In this document: positions 1-6,500 of the stretch, one piece after another
Numbering within the stretch: position 1 is the stretch's first letter
How the letters are laid out: the number at the start of each line of letters is the position of its first letter
Assembly (NCBI GenBank): GCA_949051815.1
Contig: CARQVR010000054.1
Location: 1 to 23,461, forward strand
Reading direction: 5' to 3'
Source of the DNA: an uncultured Lachnospiraceae bacterium
Lineage (GTDB): Bacteria > Bacillota > Clostridia > Lachnospirales > Lachnospiraceae
Length of the DNA: 23,461 nucleotides
Position numbers and translations under genes: made by a program
The notes under the pieces: generated by a model
The model's input: the letters and a program-made list of their open reading frames with translations, nothing else
What the model was told of the DNA's origin: nothing
Database searches by the model: none

Positions 1-1
1 T

Positions 2-250
2 ATGTATTATCCGGAACTGGCTAAAGGGGTAAAGCATTTTAAGGAAGAAGGAGGGCGAGAAAGAATGTGTGAAGCGGTTGAAAAGTATGCGAAAGACTAT
101 GCGGAGCAAAAGGCAGAAATTGTAAGACTGAACAGTCTGTTGGAGTCCATAAGAAATCTCATGGCAAATATGAAATTGGGAGCAGAGCAGGCCATGAATG
201 TACTTGGGATCAATGAGCATGATAGAGAGATTTTGCAAAAAAGGTTATAA
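2..250 (+). CDS. Rpn/PD-(D/E)XK transposase-like C-terminal fragment (left copy)
   Basis: This 82-residue ORF starts MYYPELAKGVKHFKEEGG and continues RERMCEAVEKYAKDYAEQ into a charged, helical tail. Long Rpn-family (recombination-promoting nuclease / PD-(D/E)XK transposase) proteins of Clostridia commonly end in a stretch like this: a predicted helix, a GGR-x-x-MC motif, then a coiled-coil-like tail. The nuclease core is absent, so this is either a fragment or a short stand-alone descendant. The window begins one base before the ATG, so a longer N-terminus cannot be excluded. A near-identical protein of 74 residues lies at 22796-23020 on the same strand, missing about eight residues around KDYAEQKA. 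The family link rests on remembered family patterns and is tentative. Confidence 0.5.
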   Translation: MYYPELAKGVKHFKEEGGRERMCEAVEKYAKDYAEQKAEIVRLNSLLESIRNLMANMKLGAEQAMNVLGINEHDREILQKRL

Positions 251-279
251 GATAATCAATTATCCATAGATAACTAAAG

Positions 280-310
280 CGGGCAACCTGCAAACTAAGC
301 AGATTGCCCG
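280..310. terminator. Hairpin between converging genes (possible terminator of the recombinase gene)
   Basis: CGGGCAA (280-286) pairs with TTGCCCG (304-310). One mismatch and a further CTG/CAG pairing extend the stem, leaving a nine-base loop. It lies just beyond the stop codons of the rightward Rpn fragment and the leftward recombinase, where a shared terminator would be expected. Neither side carries a long T-run, so termination would be weak; a recombination-related role is also possible. Confidence 0.4.
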
Positions 311-316
311 TAAAGT

Positions 317-1237
317 TTATATATAAAAATCCTTTCGGGGATGTTTCGTCGCAAGAATATTTCTTTGCTTAGCCACGGTGACATGAGTATATATTTCCGT
401 AACGTTAATGGAGCTATGTCCCAGCATTTCTTGAATGTAACGGATATCCACATCTGCCTCCAAAAGACTTGTAGCAAAGGTGTGACGGAACATATGCGGT
501 GTTATGTGCTGATCTATGGAGGCGAGGGAGGTATATTTGTTAATCATTCTGCGCACTGACTGGTCAGACAGTGCTTTTCCTGATTGATTCACAAAAAAGT
601 TGTTACAGGACCACCGTTTTGCATGAAAAGCAGCTTCGTATTCTGCCAGAATATGAATGACGAATTCGTTGCCAATTTGAATAAGGCGTTCTTTGTCACC
701 TTTTCCATAAATAAGGATAGTACCGTCATATAAGTTCACGTTACTGACTTTTAAGGAGCAGAGTTCCGATATCCTCATGCCGGTTGCAAACAATAATTCT
801 GTAACGGCGGCGTCTCTGAGGGCATTTTGCTTTTGGTAAGGTGTTTTAGCAATTTCACGCTGTCTGTATATTGTAGACAAAAAATTTTCAACAGTATGTA
901 GAGGTATGGTTTTGGGCAGGATTACAGGTTCACGAAAATGTACTAATATTTTGGCAAATGGATTGTGGTCAATAATTTCCCGGTATTCTAAGTAATGGAA
1001 AGATGCTTTCATTGATGCTATCTTACGCTTTACAGTTTTGGGTTTGTATTGTGTGTGTAGATGGGCGATGTATTGTTCTATAGATTCGGAAGTGATTTTT
1101 GTAATAGTATTATAAGGATTTTGTTCAGAAAACTGCCGCAGGTCAATCCGGTATGCTTTAAGTGTTTTTTCATCAAGACATTTTTGGGAATGACAGTATT
1201 CCAGATAGTTTTTAATGCATGCTTTTACAGTGTTCAT
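317..1237 (-). CDS. Tyrosine recombinase / integrase (XerC/XerD type)
   Basis: A complete 306-residue site-specific recombinase that would cut and rejoin DNA through a 3'-phosphotyrosine intermediate. The N-terminal SAM-like, DNA-binding core domain covers about residues 1-100. The catalytic domain carries the full set of active-site residues: R155 (GMRISEL), K179 (YGKGDKER), H248 and R251 (HMFRHTFA), H274 (LGHSS) and Y283 (EIYTHV). The length matches XerC/XerD and small element integrases. The start is ATG at 1237, preceded by an AAAGGAGA ribosome binding site eight bases away. An upstream promoter is only weakly suggested. It points away from the broken polymerase gene that begins about 60 bases upstream. 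Because a full catalytic set remains, it is probably functional. Whether it is a chromosomal Xer-like enzyme or an element integrase cannot be told from sequence alone. Confidence 0.93.
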   Translation of the reverse strand: MNTVKACIKNYLEYCHSQKCLDEKTLKAYRIDLRQFSEQNPYNTITKITSESIEQYIAHLHTQYKPKTVKRKIASMKASFHYLEYREIIDHNPFAKILVHFREPVILPKTIPLHTVENFLSTIYRQREIAKTPYQKQNALRDAAVTELLFATGMRISELCSLKVSNVNLYDGTILIYGKGDKERLIQIGNEFVIHILAEYEAAFHAKRWSCNNFFVNQSGKALSDQSVRRMINKYTSLASIDQHITPHMFRHTFATSLLEADVDIRYIQEMLGHSSINVTEIYTHVTVAKQRNILATKHPRKDFYI

Positions 1238-1296
1238 GTTTGAAATCTCCTTTGTGTTTTTAAGTATCGTATATCATAATTCTTGTATTAGTCTAT

Positions 1297-1941
1297 TTTT
1301 GTTTGTCATGGACTGCGGCATATCAGGTGAGGACGCTGGGAGAGGAAAGCGACTTTAGGCAGATATCGAGCATTATAGGCGAAGATCAGGAGAAACGATA
1401 CGGGATTGTCTTTGCTAAGAGTAGACCGGCAAAGAAATTTGGAATCCAGACAAGGGAGGTAATCGTTACTGCCCGGAGAAAGTGGCTGGGGTTAGTGGTC
1501 GTACCGCCGGATTACGGTCTGTATGTCACCGCATCCAGAGCATTTATCAAGATCCTAAAGGAATACAGCGATATTGTGATACAGTACAGCATAGATGAAG
1601 CATGGATGGTGTTTGAAGGCTTTGAGAAGCTGTATGGACGGGATCAGATGGTAAAGCTGGCTTATGAGGTGAAGGACAGGATCAGGGATGAACTTGGATT
1701 TGCAGTAAACATCGGTGTTTCTACGAAATTTCTTCTGTCAAAGATGGCAGGTGATTTTTCTAAACCGGATAAGGCCCACACCCTTTTCCCGGAGGAGATT
1801 GAGCGTAAAGTGTGACCGCTTTCGGTGTCCGATCTTTTTTCTGTGGGAGGGCTACAGTAGAAAAACTGCACAGGCTTGGTATACAGACGATTGGCAAGTT
1901 GGCAAAGGCGGACGAGGGAATGATAAACGCCCATGCTGCTA
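1297..1941 (+). pseudogene. Broken Y-family DNA polymerase (DinB/ImuB-like), 5' and 3' truncated
   Basis: The reading frame resembles the N-terminal half of Y-family translesion polymerases found on Clostridia mobile elements. It begins at the LSWTAAY motif, which normally follows the first catalytic aspartate (DVNSAF), and that upstream part is missing. It continues through a conserved VVPPDYGLYV stretch, the catalytic YSIDEAW motif, and VNIGVSTKFLLSKMAGDF. Three lesions are visible: loss of the 5' end before about 1297, a TGA at 1813-1815 where the family has Trp (KVWPLSV), and a one-base deletion near 1846 that moves the sequence GRATVEKLHRLGIQTIG into another frame. Similarity stops around 1941 (MINAHAAK), so the little-finger domain is gone. 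It cannot make an active polymerase. TTG at 1303 is not a credible start, because the first active-site Asp is lost. Confidence 0.85.
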
Positions 1942-2145
1942 AGGTGCAGGAGAATGCTGGAAGACCTTATCAAAGAAAAGAAAGCCTGTTGCGGGGAATA
2001 TCAGGCGGCGAAGAAGGAGATGATCGAGTATAATAATGCGAAGCAGAACGTGGACCGGCTTCTGGGGATTACATATTTACAGGAGAAATCCAGAGAAAAA
2101 GAACACGGATTCATAAATGAAAAACTAAACAGGAAATTGTCATAA
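1933..2145 (+). pseudogene. C-terminal tail resembling a mobilisation relaxase, fused to the dinB remnant
   Basis: From about 1957 a new open frame reads MLEDLIKEKKACCGEYQAAK, then EMIEYNNAKQNVDRLLG, ending at a TAA at 2143. It has the charged, coiled-coil-like character of the C-terminal tails of MOB-type relaxases from Clostridia integrative elements (Y-x-x-K-K-E ... NVDRLLG). It has no ribosome binding site and no relaxase catalytic domain, and it abuts the truncated polymerase gene. It is best explained as a deletion scar that joined two element genes. The relaxase identity comes from pattern memory and is uncertain; the fragment nature is clear. Confidence 0.4.
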
Positions 2146-2165
2146 AAACAAAAATGTGGTAGACT
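2137..2165 (+). promoter_or_regulatory. Promoter of the type I toxin mRNA
   Basis: TTGTCA (2137-2142), a 17-base spacer, and TAGACT (2160-2165) match sigma-A -35 and -10 boxes at five and four of six positions. Transcription would start near 2172, giving a leader of about 64 bases before the toxin ATG, as in TxpA/Fst-like loci. Confidence 0.6.
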
Positions 2166-2199
2166 GTCAGAGAGGAACAACCGTGTTGCAAGGTGGTAG

Positions 2200-2227
2200 C
2201 CTCCCTAAACTTGAAAAAGAGGGGAGG
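2200..2227 (+). promoter_or_regulatory. Leader hairpin that hides the toxin ribosome binding site
   Basis: CCTCCC at 2200-2205 is complementary to GGGAGG at 2222-2227, which is the Shine-Dalgarno core for the toxin ATG at 2236. In the folded mRNA the site would be double-stranded, so toxin translation should be held back until the RNA is processed or refolded. This is a known feature of type I toxin mRNAs. Confidence 0.55.
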
Positions 2228-2235
2228 TGGTGCGG

Positions 2236-2328
2236 ATGGGAATGTTTTCGTTTCAGGATTTGATTCTGTTTGCGACGTTTCTAATTACACTGCTTGCCTA
2301 CATAGATAGGAACAACAAGCGAAAATAA
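2236..2328 (+). CDS. Putative holin-like type I toxin (30 residues)
   Basis: The peptide begins MGMFSFQDLILFATFLITLL and ends with the charged tail AYIDRNNKRK. It has a short N-terminus, a single hydrophobic helix at residues 7-23, and a basic C-terminus. This is the pattern of the Clostridia/Bacilli putative holin-like toxins (TxpA/Fst-like). These insert in the cytoplasmic membrane and depolarise it when overexpressed. The ATG at 2236 follows GGGAGGTGG by six to eight bases. Its own promoter, a hairpin over the ribosome binding site, a downstream 13-bp terminator stem and a facing antisense promoter complete a type I toxin-antitoxin locus. No paralogue of the pair was noticed in the window. 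Confidence 0.72.
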   Translation: MGMFSFQDLILFATFLITLLAYIDRNNKRK

Positions 2329-2369
2329 ATAAGCCTACCTTCAACTTGACCGGTTCAGGTAGGCTTATT
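2328..2369. terminator. Bidirectional terminator shared by toxin mRNA and antisense RNA
   Basis: A perfect 13-bp inverted repeat, with AATAAGCCTACCT at 2328-2340 and AGGTAGGCTTATT at 2357-2369, around a 16-base loop. On the minus strand the stem runs into TTATTTATTTT, a good U-rich tail. On the plus strand the tail is weaker (TTATTGTCT). The left arm begins on the last base of the toxin stop codon. Confidence 0.8.
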
Positions 2370-2420
2370 GTCTAATCATGGAGGTCAACCACTTTGTGGG
2401 CGGTTGCTTTCCTCATTTGT
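2328..2420 (-). ncRNA. Antisense antitoxin RNA of the type I locus
   Basis: A strong minus-strand promoter (2427-2455) would start an RNA near 2420 that ends at the shared terminator stem, giving about 95 bases. Its first half can form a hairpin from CAACC (2386-2390) and GGTTG (2402-2406). It would pair with the 3' end of the toxin mRNA, the tail-to-tail arrangement of Fst/RNAII and TxpA/RatA. The role is inferred from layout, not from recognised sequence homology. Confidence 0.6.
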
Positions 2421-2426
2421 ATCTAT

Positions 2427-2455
2427 AATATACCATATGGTCGCAATGTGTTCAA
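2427..2455 (-). promoter_or_regulatory. Promoter of the antisense antitoxin RNA
   Basis: Read on the minus strand: TTGAAC (2455-2450), a 17-base spacer, then TATATT (2432-2427). The match is better than that of the toxin promoter, as expected for an antitoxin RNA made in excess. The -35 box overlaps the stop codon of the decayed leftward frame beside it. Confidence 0.65.
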
Positions 2456-2630
2456 GAACTAATTTCCTTACTATCATCCACAACCGGCAGTATCAACTGC
2501 GAACAATACCTGTCCGGATCGATCTCCTTCCCCACATAAGATCCCACCAGACTGAGCGTCCGCCTTCCTGCCGGATCGTAAATAAGCTGTAATCGCTCTC
2601 GTTAGTCGTGCTGTCAATCGGGTTGTCCAT
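2452..2630 (-). pseudogene. Frameshifted small conserved-looking gene, function unknown
   Basis: On the minus strand an ATG at 2630 with an upstream GGAAAGGATGAAG ribosome binding site opens the frame MDNPIDSTTNESDYS. A frame change near 2590 leads into LQLIYDPAGRRTLSLVGSYV, GKEIDPDRYCSQLILPVVDD and a stop at 2452. Neither half is complete alone, but joined they give a well-composed protein of about 59 residues with plausible codon use. I do not recognise the family with confidence. The change could be a one-base deletion, or the upstream frame may be fortuitous. Confidence 0.35.
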
Positions 2631-2879
2631 AGTATGATATCTTCATCCTTTCCCCCAAAAAAAATTATCAAAAAAAATCCAGACCCCCCCTTGAGTTGTT
2701 CACGGGTGGTTATGTTAAAGTGCTAACGATAATAGAATCATTAACCGCAGTCTATACCGAAAAAAGCGCAATCCGTACCATAACGCTTATTATTTTATTC
2801 TAATCTGCTACACTAAAGCAAATGAATCGATCCGTTAATGATTGAAGATTGAATGATAGAAAAAGGAAGTTGGCACGTC

Positions 2880-2957
2880 ATGAAGAAGAAAGAAGACTCA
2901 TTAGCAGATATCATAACCGGTATGGGGGGGGGGGAAACCCCTCTGTTTGTGCTGTAA
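2880..2957 (+). CDS. Tiny ORF interrupted by a G11 tract (possible leader peptide or switch)
   Basis: ATG at 2880 follows AAAAAGGAAG by nine bases, a usable ribosome binding site. The peptide reads MKKKEDSLADIITGMGGGE, then TPLFVL and a TAA at 2955, 25 residues in all. The G11 run lies inside it. One extra G would extend the frame to 3040 (about 53 residues), and one fewer would end it nearby in a third frame. No homologue is recognised. It may be a leader peptide, the damaged 5' end of a longer gene, or chance. Confidence 0.25.
   Translation: MKKKEDSLADIITGMGGGETPLFVL
2924..2934 (+). repeat. Poly-G tract (G11)
   Basis: Eleven consecutive G residues. Tracts this long are prone to slippage in replication and to miscounting in sequencing. 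It lies inside the small ORF at 2880-2957 and about 180 bases upstream of the receiver gene. Confidence 0.95.
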
Positions 2958-3111
2958 ATTTCATATTACATGACCACAGGGCCGTCATTTTTGCGGAGGC
3001 TGTTCCACGCCGCGGAAATGGCGGCCTTCTGCGCGCATAAGCAGGGCCGGAAAGCAACACAGCATAAACGGACGGTACGACGGTACAGGGTATATGGGAG
3101 GACAGGGGGGT

Positions 3112-3534
3112 ATGGCGATGACATACATGATCGCGCTGCTGGACGGCGGGGCTGCCGGGCTGCGGGAAACAGAGGAACGGCTCCGGCTTTATGAGAAAGG
3201 GCATCCGGGGTATGGGATGGAGATAGCATGCTTCATGGAGACAGCCCCGTTCATGGAAGCGGTGTGCGGTGGACTGGAGGATGGGGAACGTGCTTTCCAC
3301 ATCCTGTTCATGGATATTTCCATGCCGGGCGGAAACGGCGTGGAGGATGCCAGGGTCCTGCGGCAAAAAGGCTTCCGGGGCGTTATCATCCTCAAGGCGG
3401 CGTCGGCGGAATACGCGGTGGAGGCCTGGACGGTAGGGGCGTTATATTACCTGGTAAGCCCGGTCAGCCGGGAAAAGCTTGACAGGGCGGTGGAGAAAGC
3501 GGTAAGGGAAGTACGGCGGGGATATTTTGCGTGA
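3112..3534 (+). CDS. Stand-alone degenerate receiver-domain protein (LytTR-type response regulator lacking its output domain)
   Basis: A protein of 140 residues with a CheY-like fold of the LytTR/AgrA-type receiver subfamily. ILFMDISMPGGNGVED holds the phosphoacceptor-position Asp68, and SAEYAVEAWTVGALYY the fifth helix region. Other receiver signatures are lost. The N-terminal acidic pair is D11-G12, the conserved Thr/Ser is Ala96, and the conserved Lys before Pro is Ser116 (LVSPVSREKL). The protein stops at RRGYFA, where a LytTR DNA-binding domain would normally begin. The start is taken at 3112 because GGAGGA lies nine bases upstream; ATGs at 3094 and 3118 are alternatives. It ends 36 bases before the giant surface-protein gene and is probably co-transcribed with it. 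It may be a phosphorylation-independent partner protein or a decaying regulator. Confidence 0.8.
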   Translation: MAMTYMIALLDGGAAGLRETEERLRLYEKGHPGYGMEIACFMETAPFMEAVCGGLEDGERAFHILFMDISMPGGNGVEDARVLRQKGFRGVIILKAASAEYAVEAWTVGALYYLVSPVSREKLDRAVEKAVREVRRGYFA

Positions 3535-3570
3535 GGAAAAGAAAGGTTTAGAACTGGGGAGGTACATACA

Positions 3571-6500
3571 ATGGGTGAAAAGAGAGCATGGTTAAAATCA
3601 GGAAAAAGGGCGCGTCTGCGCATATGTTCGGCGGGGCTTAGTCTGTCACTGTTTCTGATGGGCTGCGGTCCGCTGTCCATAACGCCCGTTACGGTTCCGG
3701 ATATCGGATGGCCGGAGGCTGTCGGGCAGGAAAGGGAAAATGAGGAGACCCTGATCACGGGCTTTGGCAGCCTGTCTGACGAGGTGCGGGAGCAGACGGT
3801 TCCTCTGGGGACGGCGCTTTCTAAGCTTGCGCTGCCGGACACGCTGGAGGCTTATGTGGCGGCGGATACAGGGAACGGCGCGGAGGATGACGCAGAGCCG
3901 GACGACGGGGACAAGGATAAGGACAAGGACAAAGACCCGGACGACGGTGATAATAATGGCGGCGTGACTCCCGACGAAAGCGGCGACAACAACGGCGGCG
4001 AAACTCCCGGCGAAGGCGACGGCAGCAACGGCGGCGAAACTCCCGGCGAAGGCGACGGCAACAACGGCGGCGAAACTCCCGGCGAAGGCGACGGCAACAA
4101 CGGCGGCGAAACCCCCGGCGAAGGCGACGGCAATAACGGCGGCGATACCCCCGGCGAAGGCGACGGCAATAACGGCGACGATACCCCCGAAGGCGGCGAC
4201 AACAACGGCGATGGCAATAACAACGGTGAGGGAGACGGCAGCGACAACGGCGGAACCTCCGGCACAGAGACGGGCGAAAGCGGCGGTGCAGAAAGCGGCG
4301 ACAGCGGGACCTCCGAGGGCGGCGACAATAACGACGGCGGACAGACCGGCGACGGCGAAAGCGGCACGGACGGGGAAGATAACGGAGACACCCGGAGCAC
4401 AGAGGGCGGCGCAGCGTCCGAAGACAGCACCGACACCATGAGCACGGACGGCGGCGTGGACACCCCGGAAGTGTCAGACAGCGCGGACAATAAAATAACG
4501 GCTGGTTTGCATGTGCAGACCGGCTCCTTCGTCATGCCCGTATATGCCTCGGAGAACCCGCAGGACGGCATGGGAGTGGGGACACTGACGGACGCGCCCG
4601 CGGAGGACAATTGTGGCACTGCGCCCAAAAGACCGACCGAAACGGTCAACGAAACGGACGGCACGGGAGATACAGGCAGCACCGGCACAACAGCCGCGCC
4701 TACAGATGGCACGGAAAACACAGGTACGACAGCCGCGCCTACAGACGGCACGGGAAGCACAGGTACGGCAGCCCACACAGGCGCGCGGGAAGAACGCGTC
4801 ACCCTCGAAAATATCACATGGGAGTCCGACCCGGCGTACGACGGGGACACGGAGGGCGTCTACACCTTCACGCCCGTCCTGCCGGAGGGGTATGCCCTTT
4901 CGGAGGGCGCAGAACTCCCACAGATCACGGTGACGGTGGAATTTCAGGGACAGGAGCTTACGCCGGAGCAGTATGCCCATATGATGGCGGGCTTACAGAA
5001 TGATCCCGTGCTGCTGACGGAGGAGGACATTTTCGCGGACGACCCGTCCCTTGCCGCGCAGGCAGGCGGGCCCAAAAGGGCGGCCGGGAGGGCTGCGGCA
5101 GCTCTTCATCCGGGCACCTATGTGACCACGGATGACAATGAGAACAATGCCGGCACAGGAAATCCGGACGGGGATCTGGATGTGTATTTGAATGCAACTA
5201 AGTCCGGGCATCCCATCGAAGCTAATATTTTCATTCCGGAAGGCCAGTTACCTGCAAAGGACTGTTATATTGCTGTGCGCACATATGATGTGAACTGGGG
5301 AGACTATGGTTGGATGAAGTGGTCAGAGTATGACAAGCTGTTCGTTAATGGCGTGAGGATCGGCACGCTGACTGGGATCGCGTCCAAGTGGAATACTTCC
5401 TACTACCGTGTGCCGCTGACCTGCCTGCGGGAGGGGAAAAATACCGTCAGGGTAGAGATATGGAACTTGGTTGGTGCAAGTTTCTGGGATGAGGATGCGG
5501 AGAAACATTTAGTACAAGATCGTATGTGGGCTGTCTGTATAGACTGGATGCAGCTTGTCTGCGACGGCGGTTCCCGCGAGGGGATCGAGACCTTTTCCAT
5601 GATCCTGACGGACGCGGCAAAGGAAAGGGAGAAGGTGGCTGTCAGGGCGGAGACTGTGATCGAGAGCACGGATATGGACGCGAAGTACGATACCGAGTAT
5701 TCCATCACGGACAGCAAGGGCTTTATCGTGGGCAGCTATCAGGAGGCGGGCGTGACTGGAGGCACCCAGAAGTTTACGGTCACCATGCCTGAGGATTCAA
5801 GGGAAGGCGTCTATACCGTACAGGGGCTGCTGAAGCGGCAGTCTGACGGCGCGGTTCTGGCAACGGATTCCCGGGAGTTCGAATACAGGGGCGGAGAGGT
5901 GATGTTTGGTCCGAAGATCACCCATACCCTCTCCCCGGATACCTGGACGAACAGAAACGTCACCGTCACCCCAAAGGTGGCGGACGCATCGGGCTGTACG
6001 GATATCAGGTTTACACCCGCCAGCCGGACGGTGGCGGCAAACGGGGATTATGATTTTACCGTCACCTACAAAACGCCGTCCGGGACGCAGAAGACGCGGA
6101 CCCACACGGCGGCGGTGGAAAACATCGACAAAGAGCCGCCGTTTATCGGTCTCTCCGCCATCACGGTCACGGAGGGCATGACGCAGGCGGCGTTTGAAAA
6201 GCTGTTCCGGGAGTCGCTCACCGTCACCGACAACGTGACCAAGGACTGTACGGTGGCCTACACGCTCCCGAAGGTGGAGACCGTGCGGGCGGAAGGCGGC
6301 GGCAAGGTCACGGTGACGGCGCAGGACGAGGCGGGCAATCAGGACACGCTGGAGTGCAACCTGATCGTCACAAGCCCCTTCGCGTTCAGTACGCCTGTGG
6401 CGAAAAGACAGGGAACCACCATGACCTTCACCCTCACCGCGCAGCTCACCGCCATCGGCGGCAAGACCGTCACGGAGAGCGGTTTCGTCTGGGGCATCAC

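Larger units (their letters stand above)
2631..3111. other. Homopolymer-rich spacer upstream of the receiver and giant-protein genes
   Basis: About 480 bases without a convincing full gene. It holds C5-A8 at 2652-2664, A8 at 2670-2677, C7 at 2684-2690, G11 at 2924-2934, and a 10-bp inverted repeat (AATCATTAAC at 2736-2745, GTTAATGATT at 2834-2843). The last third becomes GC-rich like the genes that follow. A promoter for the receiver/giant-gene unit must be here or further upstream, but I found no good -35/-10 pair. Confidence 0.5.

Noticed and set aside
2736..2843. 10-bp inverted repeat as transposon ends
   Set aside because: Arms are short, AT-rich and 88 bases apart, and no transposase or target duplication is visible.
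2849..3040. A 63-codon frame starting MNDRKRKLARH
   Set aside because: The start lacks a ribosome binding site and its tail is read through the G11 tract; the ATG at 2880 in another frame has the better start signal.
3994..4173. Regular 36-bp repeats that might suggest a CRISPR array
   Set aside because: Units are directly adjacent without spacers and are translated in frame.
3852..4850. A 332-codon minus-strand frame rich in Pro-Ser repeats
   Set aside because: It is the antisense shadow of the Gly/Asp/Glu repeat region of the giant gene; it has no start signals and its composition follows directly from the plus-strand repeats.
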